Shown: positions 51,199 through 60,038 of the stretch, piece by piece | Layout: each line of letters opens with the position of its first letter | Numbering within the stretch: the stretch's first letter is position 1 | Notes under the pieces: model-generated | Databases searched by the model: none | Told to the model about the DNA's origin: nothing | Seen by the model: the letters and a program-made list of their open reading frames with translations, nothing else | Position numbers and translations under genes: made by a program | DNA from: Christensenella intestinihominis | GTDB lineage: Bacteria; Bacillota; Clostridia; Christensenellales; Christensenellaceae | Direction: 5' to 3' | NCBI RefSeq assembly: GCF_001678845.1 | Contig: NZ_MAIQ01000002.1 | Span: 1 to 64,000 of the forward strand | Length of the DNA stretch: 64,000 nucleotides

Positions 51199-51235
51199 TG
51201 TGTATGTGCTGCGGCCGGGCCGCAGCACATACACA
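51199..51235 (-). other. 16-bp perfect intercistronic hairpin
   Basis: TGTGTATGTGCTGCGG (51199-51214), 5-base loop, and its exact complement at 51220-51235, between the binding-protein stop and the first permease gene. No T-run on the minus strand, so more likely an mRNA stabiliser or processing barrier than a terminator. Confidence 0.75.
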
Positions 51236-51272
51236 GCAAAACCGTTCTTACATCTTCTTTATATCTGTTTCC

Positions 51273-52661
51273 TTATTCCGCCGCAGCGGCAACCCCGTCG
51301 AGGTCCTTTGCCAGGTCTTCCGGCGTCATCTGGCCGATCACAACCTGTGCCGACATCGCCATCAATTCGGCGGCCACGTCGGGTTTCAGCAGGTTGTCTA
51401 CCCAGAACACATATCCCTGGGCCGCATCATACATCTGCTCGTAAACCGAACCGGCTTCGATGTTCAGCTCCTCCGCCGTTACATCCGTCCGCAGGGGCAG
51501 TTTGCTCATGTGGTCGGCGAGCTCTGCATGGACTTCCTTGCTGGCGAGGAATTCCAGGAATTTAACCGCCATATCCTGGTTCTCGCAGGTCTGGGAAATT
51601 GCGAGGGCCTGGCCTGCGCCGCCGATACCCGCGTTCTTTGTCTGTGCGTCCGCCGGGGACGGGGGAGCGATAAAGCCGACGTTCTCGAGTCCCAGCGCGT
51701 CGACGATTGTGGAAGCTTCGCCGTTTCCGCCTGCCAGGATCGCCGCTTTTCCAATCAGGAATTCCGCTTTGTCGTCCGCGGAAGCAACGCTTGCATAATC
51801 CGCGTTCATCAGCCCGTTCGCATACATATCGGCCGGGATTTTGAAGGACTGCAGGAAACCTTCATCGTCCGTAAACGACGCTTCCCCGCCTCCGTCGGAC
51901 ACGATGCGGTCTTTGCCCGAAATTTGCTGCCAATAGGCCGCGAAAACGGACAGGTAGCCTTTCGACCAGCCGCTGTCGGCGGCGTAAACCGGCGTATAGC
52001 CCTTATCCTTGATCGTCTGTAAATCTTTCAGGAACGCGTCGAGGTCTGCCGGCGGGTTTTTATCATAATCGAGCCCGCAGTCCGCGAGAATCTGTTTGTT
52101 GTAGAAGAAACCGTTGATTTCGTTTCCGCTTGTGGGATATGCCAGTATTTTTTCCTGGCCGTCTTTTGCGAGCGTCGTGGCGTCCCACCCAACCATGTTA
52201 TCCTTTGTGTCCTTGGAAATCAAATCCGTGAGGTCGACCACAAGGTCTTCAAGCTGGAACAGCGTATTTCCCGACCATACGTTGATGATGTCCGGGCAAT
52301 CGTTCGTCATCGCGGCCGCCTTGAACATCTGGGGCAGGGAACCGTCGTCCGTAATTACCGTGTAGTCGATTTTTACGCCGGGATTCGCTTCCTCAAACTC
52401 GTGGATTTTCTGGACGATAAACCAGTCTTCCTCCGGCGTCTGCATATCGGCTTCGTTCGCCATGGCGGGCGTAATCCAATATTTAAGGACAATATCCCCG
52501 TCCTGTGCCTCGGCTGACGCGCTTCCGCCCGTCTCTTCCGCCGACTGTCCTGCGGATTGGCCCGCTTCCGGCGTGGTGGTCGTCGTGCCGGTGGGCGCGC
52601 CGCAGCTGGCACAAGCGGCAACCAGTACCAACACCAATACCAGCGCAATTACTTTTTTCAT
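51273..52661 (-). CDS. oligosaccharide ABC transporter substrate-binding lipoprotein
   Basis: 462 residues. Signal peptide with lipobox VAACAS around residues 14-19, a Thr/Glu/Ser-rich linker, then a family-1 solute-binding fold (EEANPGVKIDYTVITDD; GWSKGYLSVFAAYWQQISG; ISQTCENQDMAVKFLEFLASK). GGGAGGAAT precedes the ATG. First gene of the transporter / GH4 / GH78 unit. The cargo is probably a rhamnosylated or related oligosaccharide, judging from the enzymes downstream. Confidence 0.92.
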   Translation of the reverse strand: MKKVIALVLVLVLVAACASCGAPTGTTTTTPEAGQSAGQSAEETGGSASAEAQDGDIVLKYWITPAMANEADMQTPEEDWFIVQKIHEFEEANPGVKIDYTVITDDGSLPQMFKAAAMTNDCPDIINVWSGNTLFQLEDLVVDLTDLISKDTKDNMVGWDATTLAKDGQEKILAYPTSGNEINGFFYNKQILADCGLDYDKNPPADLDAFLKDLQTIKDKGYTPVYAADSGWSKGYLSVFAAYWQQISGKDRIVSDGGGEASFTDDEGFLQSFKIPADMYANGLMNADYASVASADDKAEFLIGKAAILAGGNGEASTIVDALGLENVGFIAPPSPADAQTKNAGIGGAGQALAISQTCENQDMAVKFLEFLASKEVHAELADHMSKLPLRTDVTAEELNIEAGSVYEQMYDAAQGYVFWVDNLLKPDVAAELMAMSAQVVIGQMTPEDLAKDLDGVAAAAE

Positions 52662-52918
52662 TTTCTATTCCTCCCTTAGCTAATATAAATTGAATTTGCA
52701 GTTTTTCTTACAAACCACATGAACTGCCCGGAGTTCCATCCGGGCAAACTTTTTCTGATTCTGGAACGGTATTGCTTCTTATGGCGTATGCCAAAAATAA
52801 AATGAATCGCCTGATATGGGCTATATTTCAATCTTAGGTTGTGCCCGCCATCCTGTCAACCGTTTCAGGGAGAGTGTTTACATATCGACCTGAAGCATTT
52901 AAAAATTTCCCCTCCTGC

Positions 52919-54319
52919 TTATATCGTTACGCATTCGACGCCGAGATATGCGGCCAGCATTTCCCACCGTTTCGCCACGGAACCAATGTTGATAACCTCA
53001 TGGTGCGTTCCCCCGTTGCGCGTCCAGCCCTCGATGCACTGCTCTATGCCGCTGTTCGGACGCCAGAAGAAGTAGGGCATCTCGCAGCGCTTAAGGTCGG
53101 ACTTGGGAAGCATTTCCCCGTCGCAGACCAGGAGTCTGAACTGGTCGCCCACGAGGGGCGTCAGCGACGTCAGCGTCGCCGGGCCAACCTCGGGGGTGAA
53201 AATCGGCGTCGGCGGGTTTTCAAGGCCGCCCTCCCCGAGGTACCTGTCGATCAGCCGGGGCTTCATATCCTTCCTGTGGGTCGCCCAGTTCGCTTCCCCC
53301 GCGTGGCAGAAAATGATTGCGTTTTTCTCAAAATCCATAGAATACATTTCCGTGAAATTGCCGTCCGCATTCCCGATGCAATGGGCGGCGCTGACCATCG
53401 AGGCGCAGAGCGAATCGCCCTCGGCGGCGTAGCCGTACCCGTCCGCCATCAGGTGCGAGGCCGCCATCAGCGGGAGCTGCCTGATGCGCAGGTCGTTGGT
53501 CGCAAAATCAAAGTGCAGGGTGAAGGCGTCATAGCCGCCGTCGTCGAGGAACTTTTTGATGCCGAGGTACAGGCGGGTCGCATAGGCGTGGCTGTCATAG
53601 GTAAGCCCGGGGTCGATATCAAAAATCATCTTATCCCGCCGGATCGATTCGTCGATCTCCTGCTTGGTGACCGTTTCCATGCAGGAATAGATGGAGCCGA
53701 TCGTTTCGTGGCAATATTCGGGCCCGATTTTCCGGAGCACGGCCATTTCATCGGCAAGGATATCATTCATGCCCTCCATTTTCCCGATGACGGCGACCTT
53801 CATCCGCCGCAGGTGCCGGTGGGTTTGCGCCGCTTTTGCAAAATCTTCCACAAACGTCCGGAAACCGGCGCTTTTCCTGTCCCCGGCAAAAATCGGGCAG
53901 GGCAGCTGCAAGCGCGCAATCGCGTTGGCATTATCCTGCGCGCCGTGCAGGCCCTGGTTGACTGTCAGTTCCAGCTCTTCCCAGTCGTCCTTTACCTCGT
54001 GGTCCGGCTGGACGACCGCAAGCGCGACCGGAAGTCGGTTATCCTGCAGCGGATGCACCAGCCACGCGCCCTGGCTGTAAGTCAGCAGGATGATTAAAAT
54101 TCCGTCAAGCTGCATCTGGTTGAATTCACGCATGATGTTTGCAATGCTTTCGCGGTCTGTGGCGGCGCCGGGAAAATAGACGTCCGCCACGTCCGCGACA
54201 TCCGCGGCAATTTCACGCGCGTATGCCTCCTGCCGGGCGATAATTCCCGGAAAAATCGGTTCGTAGCTTCCCGCCATCAAACCGAGCAGTCCAATTTTAG
54301 GCTTTGTAAATGTTGGCAT
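52919..54319 (-). CDS. L-fucose/L-arabinose isomerase family protein
   Basis: 466 residues from the ATG at 54319 with AGGAGGAATC upstream. The family fold starts KIGLLGLMAGSYEPIFP. Probable metal/catalytic residues: Glu in YAAEGDSLCAS, Glu in FTEMYSMDF, His in FCHAGEAN and His in GTHHEV, matching the Glu-Glu-His-His set of arabinose isomerase. It would convert an aldose to a ketose for the adjacent kinase. Whether it takes arabinose, fucose, rhamnose or another sugar cannot be read off. It follows the kinase gene by 14 bases. Confidence 0.88.
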   Translation of the reverse strand: MPTFTKPKIGLLGLMAGSYEPIFPGIIARQEAYAREIAADVADVADVYFPGAATDRESIANIMREFNQMQLDGILIILLTYSQGAWLVHPLQDNRLPVALAVVQPDHEVKDDWEELELTVNQGLHGAQDNANAIARLQLPCPIFAGDRKSAGFRTFVEDFAKAAQTHRHLRRMKVAVIGKMEGMNDILADEMAVLRKIGPEYCHETIGSIYSCMETVTKQEIDESIRRDKMIFDIDPGLTYDSHAYATRLYLGIKKFLDDGGYDAFTLHFDFATNDLRIRQLPLMAASHLMADGYGYAAEGDSLCASMVSAAHCIGNADGNFTEMYSMDFEKNAIIFCHAGEANWATHRKDMKPRLIDRYLGEGGLENPPTPIFTPEVGPATLTSLTPLVGDQFRLLVCDGEMLPKSDLKRCEMPYFFWRPNSGIEQCIEGWTRNGGTHHEVINIGSVAKRWEMLAAYLGVECVTI

Positions 54320-54333
54320 GCTGATTCCTCCTG

Positions 54334-55857
54334 TCAATTCCTTTTGTAGATTCCTTTGGTTGCCTGGTACAGCTCCCGGTAGACGCCGTACCCTTTATCG
54401 TAGACCTCCCGTTTCCTTTCGTCCGGCAGGCTGAGCGCCGCTGGTTCCTGGGCCTTTGCCGCCTCCGCGAGGTCCGGATACCAGCCAAGCGAGCACGCCG
54501 CCAGCATTGCGACGCCAAGGCTTGCGCATTCCGTCTGCCGCATCGTGACCAGCTGCTTCCCGCAGATATCGGCCTTGATCTGCCGCCATACGGCGCTTTT
54601 GGACGCGCCGCCAAACGAACGTACCTGTTTGACCTCCGTATGCGTCCGGCTTTCTATTAATTCAAGGTTTTCGCGGAGCATATAGGCGACGGCTTCGAGG
54701 ATTGCGCGGATGAAATGGGCTTTCCCGGTATTCAGTGTAAGCCCCGCAAAAATTCCCCGCATCGAGGGATTGTTTTCCGGCTGGAGCATCCCGGTGAAAT
54801 ATGGGAGCGCTACGAGCCCGCCCGCCCCCGGCGGGACGGTGAGCGCCATGCCGCAGAGAATATCGTACACGTCTTTTCCTTCCGCTTCCGCGCGCCGCGC
54901 CTCTTCGGCGCAAAACGTATCTTTAAACCATTTCAGGATCATTCCCGAGGTTGTGCAATAGGGCGTATAGTAGAACTTACCGGGCAGTACGTGGCGGTAG
55001 ACGATAACGCCCTCCGCCCTGTCAAAGCCTTCCGCATCGGTTGTCGCCATGATGACCAGGGCCGTTCCCGTCGTTTCCGTAACGATCCCTTCCCCGAGGT
55101 TTCCGCCCCCGGCCGCCGCCGCAATCTGGTCCATTGCCCCCGCGAAGATGCGCACCGTTTCCGCAAGCCCCAGCCGCTGCGCCGCGGCGGCTGTGAGTGT
55201 GCCGACCTCTTCCCCGCATTCCACAAGCCCGGGCATTTTATCGATATCAAGGTGCAGGGCGTCAAACATTTCCGTCCACCAGCAATCGTGGCGTGTGTCG
55301 TAATATCCGGTGGAGCACTGTATCGTCCGTTCGGATACAAACCTTCCGCACAGGCGGAACAGCAGGTAATCCTCGAGCAGCAATATTTTATGGGCCTCCC
55401 GGTAAATACCGGGTTCGTTATCCGCAAGCCATTTCACCTTTGCCACGGGGCACAGTTCGTCCGCCGTCAGCAGGCCCGTGCGATGGTAAAATTCCCTGTG
55501 CAGGGGCAGGGCGGCGATTTCTTCCGCTTCCTTCCCCGCGCGGCCGTCGAGCCACACAATCGCGCTGCGCAGGGGAGTCCCGGCGCGGTCGACAGGGATC
55601 AGCGTTTCGCCCTGCGAGGAAATGGTAATTCCCTTGATTCCCCGGCGGATTTCATCAGTCGCCACCGCGCCGAAACCGCGGACCAGCGCTTCAAAGTATT
55701 GTTCCGCTTCGAGCTCCACAATGTTTCCGTCCCGCGTATTAAGTGAATATTCTTCCGTCCCGGACGCAATGTTTTCCAGTTTCCGGTTAAACACGCACGT
55801 CTTTACCGAGGTGGTTCCAATATCAAATGTAAGAAGATACCCGTCCTGCCGTGTCAT
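54334..55857 (-). CDS. FGGY-family carbohydrate kinase
   Basis: 507 residues after GAGGGT. N-terminal phosphate loop LTFDIGTTSVKTCVFN, the catalytic-base region VWLDGRAGKEAEE and DYLLFRLCG, then second-domain motifs TETTGTALVIMAT and SFGGASKSAVWRQIKADI. Related to xylulokinase/ribulokinase/rhamnulokinase; it would phosphorylate the ketose made by the neighbouring isomerase. No aldolase or epimerase for the product is in this operon, so the next step is encoded elsewhere. Confidence 0.92.
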   Translation of the reverse strand: MTRQDGYLLTFDIGTTSVKTCVFNRKLENIASGTEEYSLNTRDGNIVELEAEQYFEALVRGFGAVATDEIRRGIKGITISSQGETLIPVDRAGTPLRSAIVWLDGRAGKEAEEIAALPLHREFYHRTGLLTADELCPVAKVKWLADNEPGIYREAHKILLLEDYLLFRLCGRFVSERTIQCSTGYYDTRHDCWWTEMFDALHLDIDKMPGLVECGEEVGTLTAAAAQRLGLAETVRIFAGAMDQIAAAAGGGNLGEGIVTETTGTALVIMATTDAEGFDRAEGVIVYRHVLPGKFYYTPYCTTSGMILKWFKDTFCAEEARRAEAEGKDVYDILCGMALTVPPGAGGLVALPYFTGMLQPENNPSMRGIFAGLTLNTGKAHFIRAILEAVAYMLRENLELIESRTHTEVKQVRSFGGASKSAVWRQIKADICGKQLVTMRQTECASLGVAMLAACSLGWYPDLAEAAKAQEPAALSLPDERKREVYDKGYGVYRELYQATKGIYKRN

Positions 55858-55953
55858 AATACCCTCGCGTTCATTTTACGTTGATTGCCGAATAAAAATT
55901 AAAACAATGATTTTTGTATTGCTATTGCGTTTCTTAAGAGAAGAAATAAAAGA

Positions 55954-55996
55954 ACAGCTTTTATTTTATGATTCCATCATAATCAATAAAAGCTGT
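55954..55996. promoter_or_regulatory. 12-bp perfect inverted repeat between kinase and AraC genes
   Basis: ACAGCTTTTATT (55954-55965) with its complement at 55985-55996; an inner TATGAT/ATCATA pair extends it. On the minus strand a T-rich stretch follows, so it may terminate the AraC transcript; it could also be an operator for the kinase operon. Confidence 0.55.
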
Positions 55997-56068
55997 CCAA
56001 ACTACATCTATTTTAATTGCGCGAGGAACGATTTTAATCACTTGGCCCACAGGATAAAATCGTGCTTT

Positions 56069-57100
56069 TTACTCGTTCCCGGCATCGTCCTCGGCGGGAA
56101 AATCCCCTGTTTCTCCCTCTGTTCCGCCCTTTAATTCCACAATATATTGGATGGGAGTCTGCTTTTCATATTGCTTGAATACCTTGCCGAAATAGTGCAT
56201 ATCGCCAAAGCCCACCTGGAGGGCGGCCTGGGAAACGTTGAGCTCTCCTTTGCGGAAAATTTCTTTCGCTTTTTTAATTCGCGTAATGTTCAGGTATTCG
56301 ATAATCGTATGCCCGGTCTGCTTGCGGAAAAGCGTGGACAGGTACTGCGGGGTGAAGAAGAACGCCTGCGACAGGTCGTCGAGGGATATCTTCTGCATAT
56401 AGTTCGTTTCCAGGTAGGATTTCACTTCGTCCGCGATCCGTTTTTTCCGGATGCTGTTAATCCGCTTAATGCTTTTGATCCGCTGTTCCGGCTCTTCCTG
56501 GGCGCGGCACAGCAAAACGAGCAGGTTGAGCACAAGCGCCCGCAAATTCAGCAGGTAGCCCTTGGAGCGGAAGGTTACCTCGGAAAGCATATTCTCGCAA
56601 ATTTTATAAATTTCGCGGGAATACCATGTTGAGATCACGCCGCGGTGCCCGATATAATCGGTTACGTCAATCCGGCGGCCCATATTTGTAAAGTCCACAC
56701 AAAGGAAAAAAACCTCGAAATCCTGGTCCGACGGAGCGATTTCGCGGTGGCGGACCCCCGCCGGAATCATTACAACATCCCCTTCGCGCGCCGTGCTTTC
56801 TTTCCCGTCGATCTCATAGACGAGCTGCCCGCGCATCACATAGCTGATATCGCACCAATCGTGGACATGGTTGACCCCGGACAGCCCTTCCTTGTTGCTT
56901 AAGGTCGCAACGCTGACGAACTTCATTTCCATAACCGGAAGCAGTTCGTTGGGGACGTTTTTGGAAAGGTCTTTTGCCCCGACGATGCCCGCCGTTTCCC
57001 GGTTCTGCTGTGACAGCAGATGATTGAATACGCCTTCCTCGCTCATGACCGGCGTATCTTCCAATATGCGTTCTCCCGCCTGGTATTTTTCTTTATTCAC
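56069..57100 (-). CDS. AraC-family regulator of the glycoside locus
   Basis: 343 residues from a GTG at 57100, about 6 bases after GGGGTGG; longer frames upstream lack a good site. An N-terminal cupin (NHVHDWCDISYVMRGQL; VMIPAGVRHREIAPSD) binds a ligand. The C-terminal double helix-turn-helix (about 245-335) has ISLDDLSQAFFFTPQYLSTLF and FGDMHYFGKVFKQYEKQTPIQY. It lies upstream of the kinase/isomerase/transporter genes on the same strand and diverges from the epimerase-like gene, so it probably controls both. Confidence 0.9.
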   Translation of the reverse strand: MNKEKYQAGERILEDTPVMSEEGVFNHLLSQQNRETAGIVGAKDLSKNVPNELLPVMEMKFVSVATLSNKEGLSGVNHVHDWCDISYVMRGQLVYEIDGKESTAREGDVVMIPAGVRHREIAPSDQDFEVFFLCVDFTNMGRRIDVTDYIGHRGVISTWYSREIYKICENMLSEVTFRSKGYLLNLRALVLNLLVLLCRAQEEPEQRIKSIKRINSIRKKRIADEVKSYLETNYMQKISLDDLSQAFFFTPQYLSTLFRKQTGHTIIEYLNITRIKKAKEIFRKGELNVSQAALQVGFGDMHYFGKVFKQYEKQTPIQYIVELKGGTEGETGDFPAEDDAGNE

Positions 57101-57273
57101 GATATCCACCCCTTTGCCGCAGCCCTTCCTGCGCAGACAATCCGCTTTACAGATATCAACGGTCAATATCATAGTACCATTTTACGCATTTTCACTCAAT
57201 AAGCGGAAAATTAAAAAAATATTTTTCTCCCGCAAATGCAGAAAATATTACCACAATTCATTTGTTTGTTACA

Positions 57274-57302
57274 TTGACTCTTCCCCTGCCCCATGTTAGA
57301 AT
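57274..57302 (+). promoter_or_regulatory. promoter of the epimerase-like gene
   Basis: TTGACT (57274-57279), 17-base spacer, TAGAAT (57297-57302) with TG one base before it; AAGGAGG follows. Confidence 0.7.
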
Positions 57303-57327
57303 TCCCCCCATAAGGAGGCTGGAACAT

Positions 57328-58365
57328 ATGGTGAAATTACTTGGCAAGGATTATACCAAAGAGAATCTCCGGCGCTATTGCGCCAATATTTCGCAAATTG
57401 CGGGGATTACGGAGACCGTTTATCAAAGCGGCCGCGCCCGCGGGATGCGCGCCCTCCGCGTCCGCAACGGCAGCGGGCTCGACTATACCCTGCTCCCGGA
57501 CCGCGGCATGGATATTGCGCAGCTCTCTTTTAAAGGAATTAATATCGGTCTTTTGACCCGCAACGGGTTATGCTCCCCCCACGAAACGTCGCCCACTCCG
57601 GGCGAGTTTGACCGCTATTTCAGCGGCGGGATGCTGACAACCTGCGGCCTTAAGAACTGCGGCCCTGAGGAGACGGACGAATATGGGCGGTTTGCCCATA
57701 CGCACGGCCGGATCAGCACCATTCCCTGCGAGCAGTCATGGTACCATTCCCGTTTTTCGGACGACGATTATGTGCTCTGCGCCAAATCCGTCACCCGCGA
57801 TACCGCGCTTGAAGCCTATGATTTATGCCTCACGCGGGAAATTTCAACCCGGATGTCTGAAAACGAACTGCAGATTACGGATGAAATAGAAAATTGCGAT
57901 TACAACGATACCGATTACCTGCTTTTATATCACTTTAATTTCGGTTTTCCTTTTCTCAGTGAAAGCCTGCAGATACACATCCCGACCGGCGGCAGGAAGC
58001 CCCGCCCCCGGAACGAGGACGCCCGGCAGACGCTGGATGTGTGGGATCGGATTGTGCCCCCCGTGGACGATGCCGCGGAAAGCGTATATTTCCATGCGCC
58101 GCAGCCGGACGGGGACGGCGTGTGCACGATACGCCTGGAAAACCCGGCGCTGAAAATCGGCGTCGCCGTTTCATATGAAACGGAATACCTGCCGACGCTC
58201 GCGCAGTGGCGTTGTACCCGCTCGGGCGAATATGCGCTCGGGATCGAGCCGTCAAACAATGAGATTTCCGGTATGCAGAACGAACGCCGGGAAGGGCGGG
58301 CAAGGCTGCTGCCGGCGGGCGGTACCCACCGCATCCGGCTTTCCCTGCGCTGTTATGACCTGTAA
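57328..58365 (+). CDS. aldose 1-epimerase-like protein (DUF4432)
   Basis: 345 residues from the ATG at 57328 behind AAGGAGGCTGG. The DUF4432/galactose-mutarotase-like beta-sandwich shows LLPDRGMDIAQLSFKG, GGMLTTCGLKNCGP, THGRISTIP and LLYHFNFGFPFL. The conserved His residues fit the mutarotase active site. It would interconvert anomers of the imported sugar or its keto-acid derivative. Divergent from AraC and convergent with the MsmK ATPase. Confidence 0.85.
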   Translation: MVKLLGKDYTKENLRRYCANISQIAGITETVYQSGRARGMRALRVRNGSGLDYTLLPDRGMDIAQLSFKGINIGLLTRNGLCSPHETSPTPGEFDRYFSGGMLTTCGLKNCGPEETDEYGRFAHTHGRISTIPCEQSWYHSRFSDDDYVLCAKSVTRDTALEAYDLCLTREISTRMSENELQITDEIENCDYNDTDYLLLYHFNFGFPFLSESLQIHIPTGGRKPRPRNEDARQTLDVWDRIVPPVDDAAESVYFHAPQPDGDGVCTIRLENPALKIGVAVSYETEYLPTLAQWRCTRSGEYALGIEPSNNEISGMQNERREGRARLLPAGGTHRIRLSLRCYDL

Positions 58366-58373
58366 TACGGTTC

Positions 58374-58418
58374 AAAAAAACCGCGGGAGGCTTTTTGCAG
58401 GCCTTCCCGCGGTTTTTT
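58374..58418. terminator. bidirectional terminator between the epimerase-like and ATPase genes
   Basis: CCGCGGGAGGC / GCCTTCCCGCGG stem with a T-rich loop, A7 on one side and T6 on the other. Confidence 0.9.
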
Positions 58419-58423
58419 ATATC

Positions 58424-59611
58424 TTAAAGACAGAGGTTTTCCCCATTTTCCTTATCAAACAAATGAACCACATTGCCGCCGAATTCCAGCTTGACTTCCA
58501 TTCCATGGGTGAATGCGGACCGGCCCTTATCCTGTACGTCCGCCGTCGGAACGACCACAACCACATCCGTATGGTTCACAGCGGCATGAAGGTGGATCGA
58601 GGTGCCCATCATTTCCGATAAATCCACCATGGCGGGGATGCCTTCCTCCCCGACTGTAATATGCTCGGGACGGATTCCAAGGGTAATTTCCTGCTGCGGG
58701 ATATCCCGCCCGCGCAGCAAGCCCTGTTTTTCCTCCGACAGGCCAAATTGCACGCCGTTTACCGAAACGGAGTACCCATCCCCGCTGCGGACCAGCTCCG
58801 CATCGAAAAAATTCATCTGCGGCGACCCGATGAACCCTGCGACGAAAATATTCGCCGGATGGTCGAATACCTCCTGGGGCGTTCCGATCTGCTGGATAAA
58901 ACCGTCATTCATGACTACGATCCGGTCGCCGAGCGTCATGGCCTCCGTCTGGTCGTGCGTCACATAGATAAACGTAGTGTCAACCTTCTGGCGAAGCTTG
59001 ATGATCTCCGCGCGCATCTGGTTGCGGAGCTTCGCGTCAAGATTGGAAAGCGGCTCGTCCATCAGGAACACCTGGGGCTGGCGCACAATCGCCCGTCCAA
59101 TGGCGACGCGCTGGCGCTGCCCGCCCGAAAGCGCTTTGGGCTTGCGGTCCAGATATTCGGTGATATCCAATATCTCCGCCGCTTCGCGTACCTTTTTCTT
59201 GATTTCGTCCTTGGGCACTTTCCGCAATTTAAGTGCAAACGCCATATTTTCAAATACCGTCATATGGGGATACAGCGCGTAGTTCTGGAACACCATTGCG
59301 ATATCCCGGTTTTTGGGCTCTACATCGTTTACCATGTTGTCGCCGATATAAAGCTCGCCCTCCGTGATTTCCTCCAGCCCCGCGATCATGCGCAGCAATG
59401 TTGATTTCCCGCAGCCGGACGGGCCGACCAGCACAATGAATTCCTTGTCCGCAATATCCAGGTTGAACGCCTGTACCGCGACGACTCCCTGCTCCGTAAT
59501 CTGCAGGTTGGCCTTCTTCTCCCCGGTGCCTTTTGCCTGTTTCTTCTTCTCCGCCTTGCCTCCGGCATACGGATACACCTTTTTGATGTCCTTTAAAATA
59601 ACGTTTGCCAT
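58424..59611 (-). CDS. sugar ABC transporter ATPase, MsmK/UgpC type
   Basis: 395 residues from the ATG at 59611 (CAGGAAAT upstream). Walker A VGPSGCGKST, signature LSGGQRQRVAIGRA, Walker B VFLMDEPLSNLD, then the C-terminal MalK-type TOBE/regulatory region (ITLGIRPEHITV). A lysine-rich insert of about 26 residues (AEKKKQAKGTGEKK) lies between the first strand and Walker A, seen in some Clostridia. It stands alone and is probably shared by several MalFG-type transporters, including the one at 49.4-52.7 kb. Confidence 0.93.
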   Translation of the reverse strand: MANVILKDIKKVYPYAGGKAEKKKQAKGTGEKKANLQITEQGVVAVQAFNLDIADKEFIVLVGPSGCGKSTLLRMIAGLEEITEGELYIGDNMVNDVEPKNRDIAMVFQNYALYPHMTVFENMAFALKLRKVPKDEIKKKVREAAEILDITEYLDRKPKALSGGQRQRVAIGRAIVRQPQVFLMDEPLSNLDAKLRNQMRAEIIKLRQKVDTTFIYVTHDQTEAMTLGDRIVVMNDGFIQQIGTPQEVFDHPANIFVAGFIGSPQMNFFDAELVRSGDGYSVSVNGVQFGLSEEKQGLLRGRDIPQQEITLGIRPEHITVGEEGIPAMVDLSEMMGTSIHLHAAVNHTDVVVVVPTADVQDKGRSAFTHGMEVKLEFGGNVVHLFDKENGENLCL

Positions 59612-59681
59612 ATTTCCTGGCTCTGGCGCATTTGCCTCCGCACAATACGCCTCGCGAACAGACGGATGTTGCTCTGTACGC

Positions 59682-59690
59682 ATTATAGCA
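59682..59690 (-). promoter_or_regulatory. extended -10 promoter of the MsmK gene
   Basis: TGC-TATAAT on the minus strand (complement at 59682-59690), without a clear -35. Confidence 0.5.
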
Positions 59691-59875
59691 GGTCTCCACA
59701 CTGCTACACCGCAAGCCTTACGGATTAATATCCTCCTTTTTATATAACGCCGCCGCATTAATATGTGGAGTAACACGGCGCCGTTTTAATCATTTATTTA
59801 TTATTTATAAGTTCAATGAGTCTTTCCTGAAAGAACATCCGGGTTTCGGACGTGGTATGACAATATTTACAGTTT

Positions 59876-59900
59876 TCCCGATAATTTCATTTTATCGGGA
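59876..59900. promoter_or_regulatory. 9-bp inverted repeat
   Basis: TCCCGATAA-7-TTATCGGGA in the 427-base gap between the MsmK and DeoR genes; operator or hairpin of unknown role. The rest of the gap (59691-59875) shows nothing else I can name. Confidence 0.4.
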
Positions 59901-59925
59901 TATTTCCTCCCTGTCAATGATTTTT

Positions 59926-59969
59926 TGATCGTTTCGATCATTTTTTTATTTTTTTGATCGTTTCGATCA
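59926..59969. promoter_or_regulatory. tandem palindromes, candidate DeoR operator
   Basis: TGATCG-TTT-CGATCA occurs at 59926-59940 and again at 59955-59969, 29 bases apart, separated by a T-rich stretch. It sits directly before the -35 of the deoR-type gene, consistent with autoregulation by that repressor. Confidence 0.75.
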
Positions 59970-59977
59970 TTTTCTGC

Positions 59978-60005
59978 TTGACCTTTACCGCTTCCATGCT
60001 ATAAT
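59978..60005 (+). promoter_or_regulatory. promoter of the DeoR / SIS / YjbQ operon
   Basis: TTGACC (59978-59983), 16-base spacer, TATAAT (60000-60005), right after the tandem palindromes. Confidence 0.8.
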
Positions 60006-60038
60006 GAAGCTATAAAACGAATCCGAGGGGCGTACGTT

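Noticed and set aside
52841-54097. A 418-codon plus-strand frame opposite the isomerase gene
   Set aside because: Antisense shadow of a clear isomerase in GC-rich codons; contains no motif of its own. The same applies to the long frames opposite the GH4, rhamnosidase and M20 genes.
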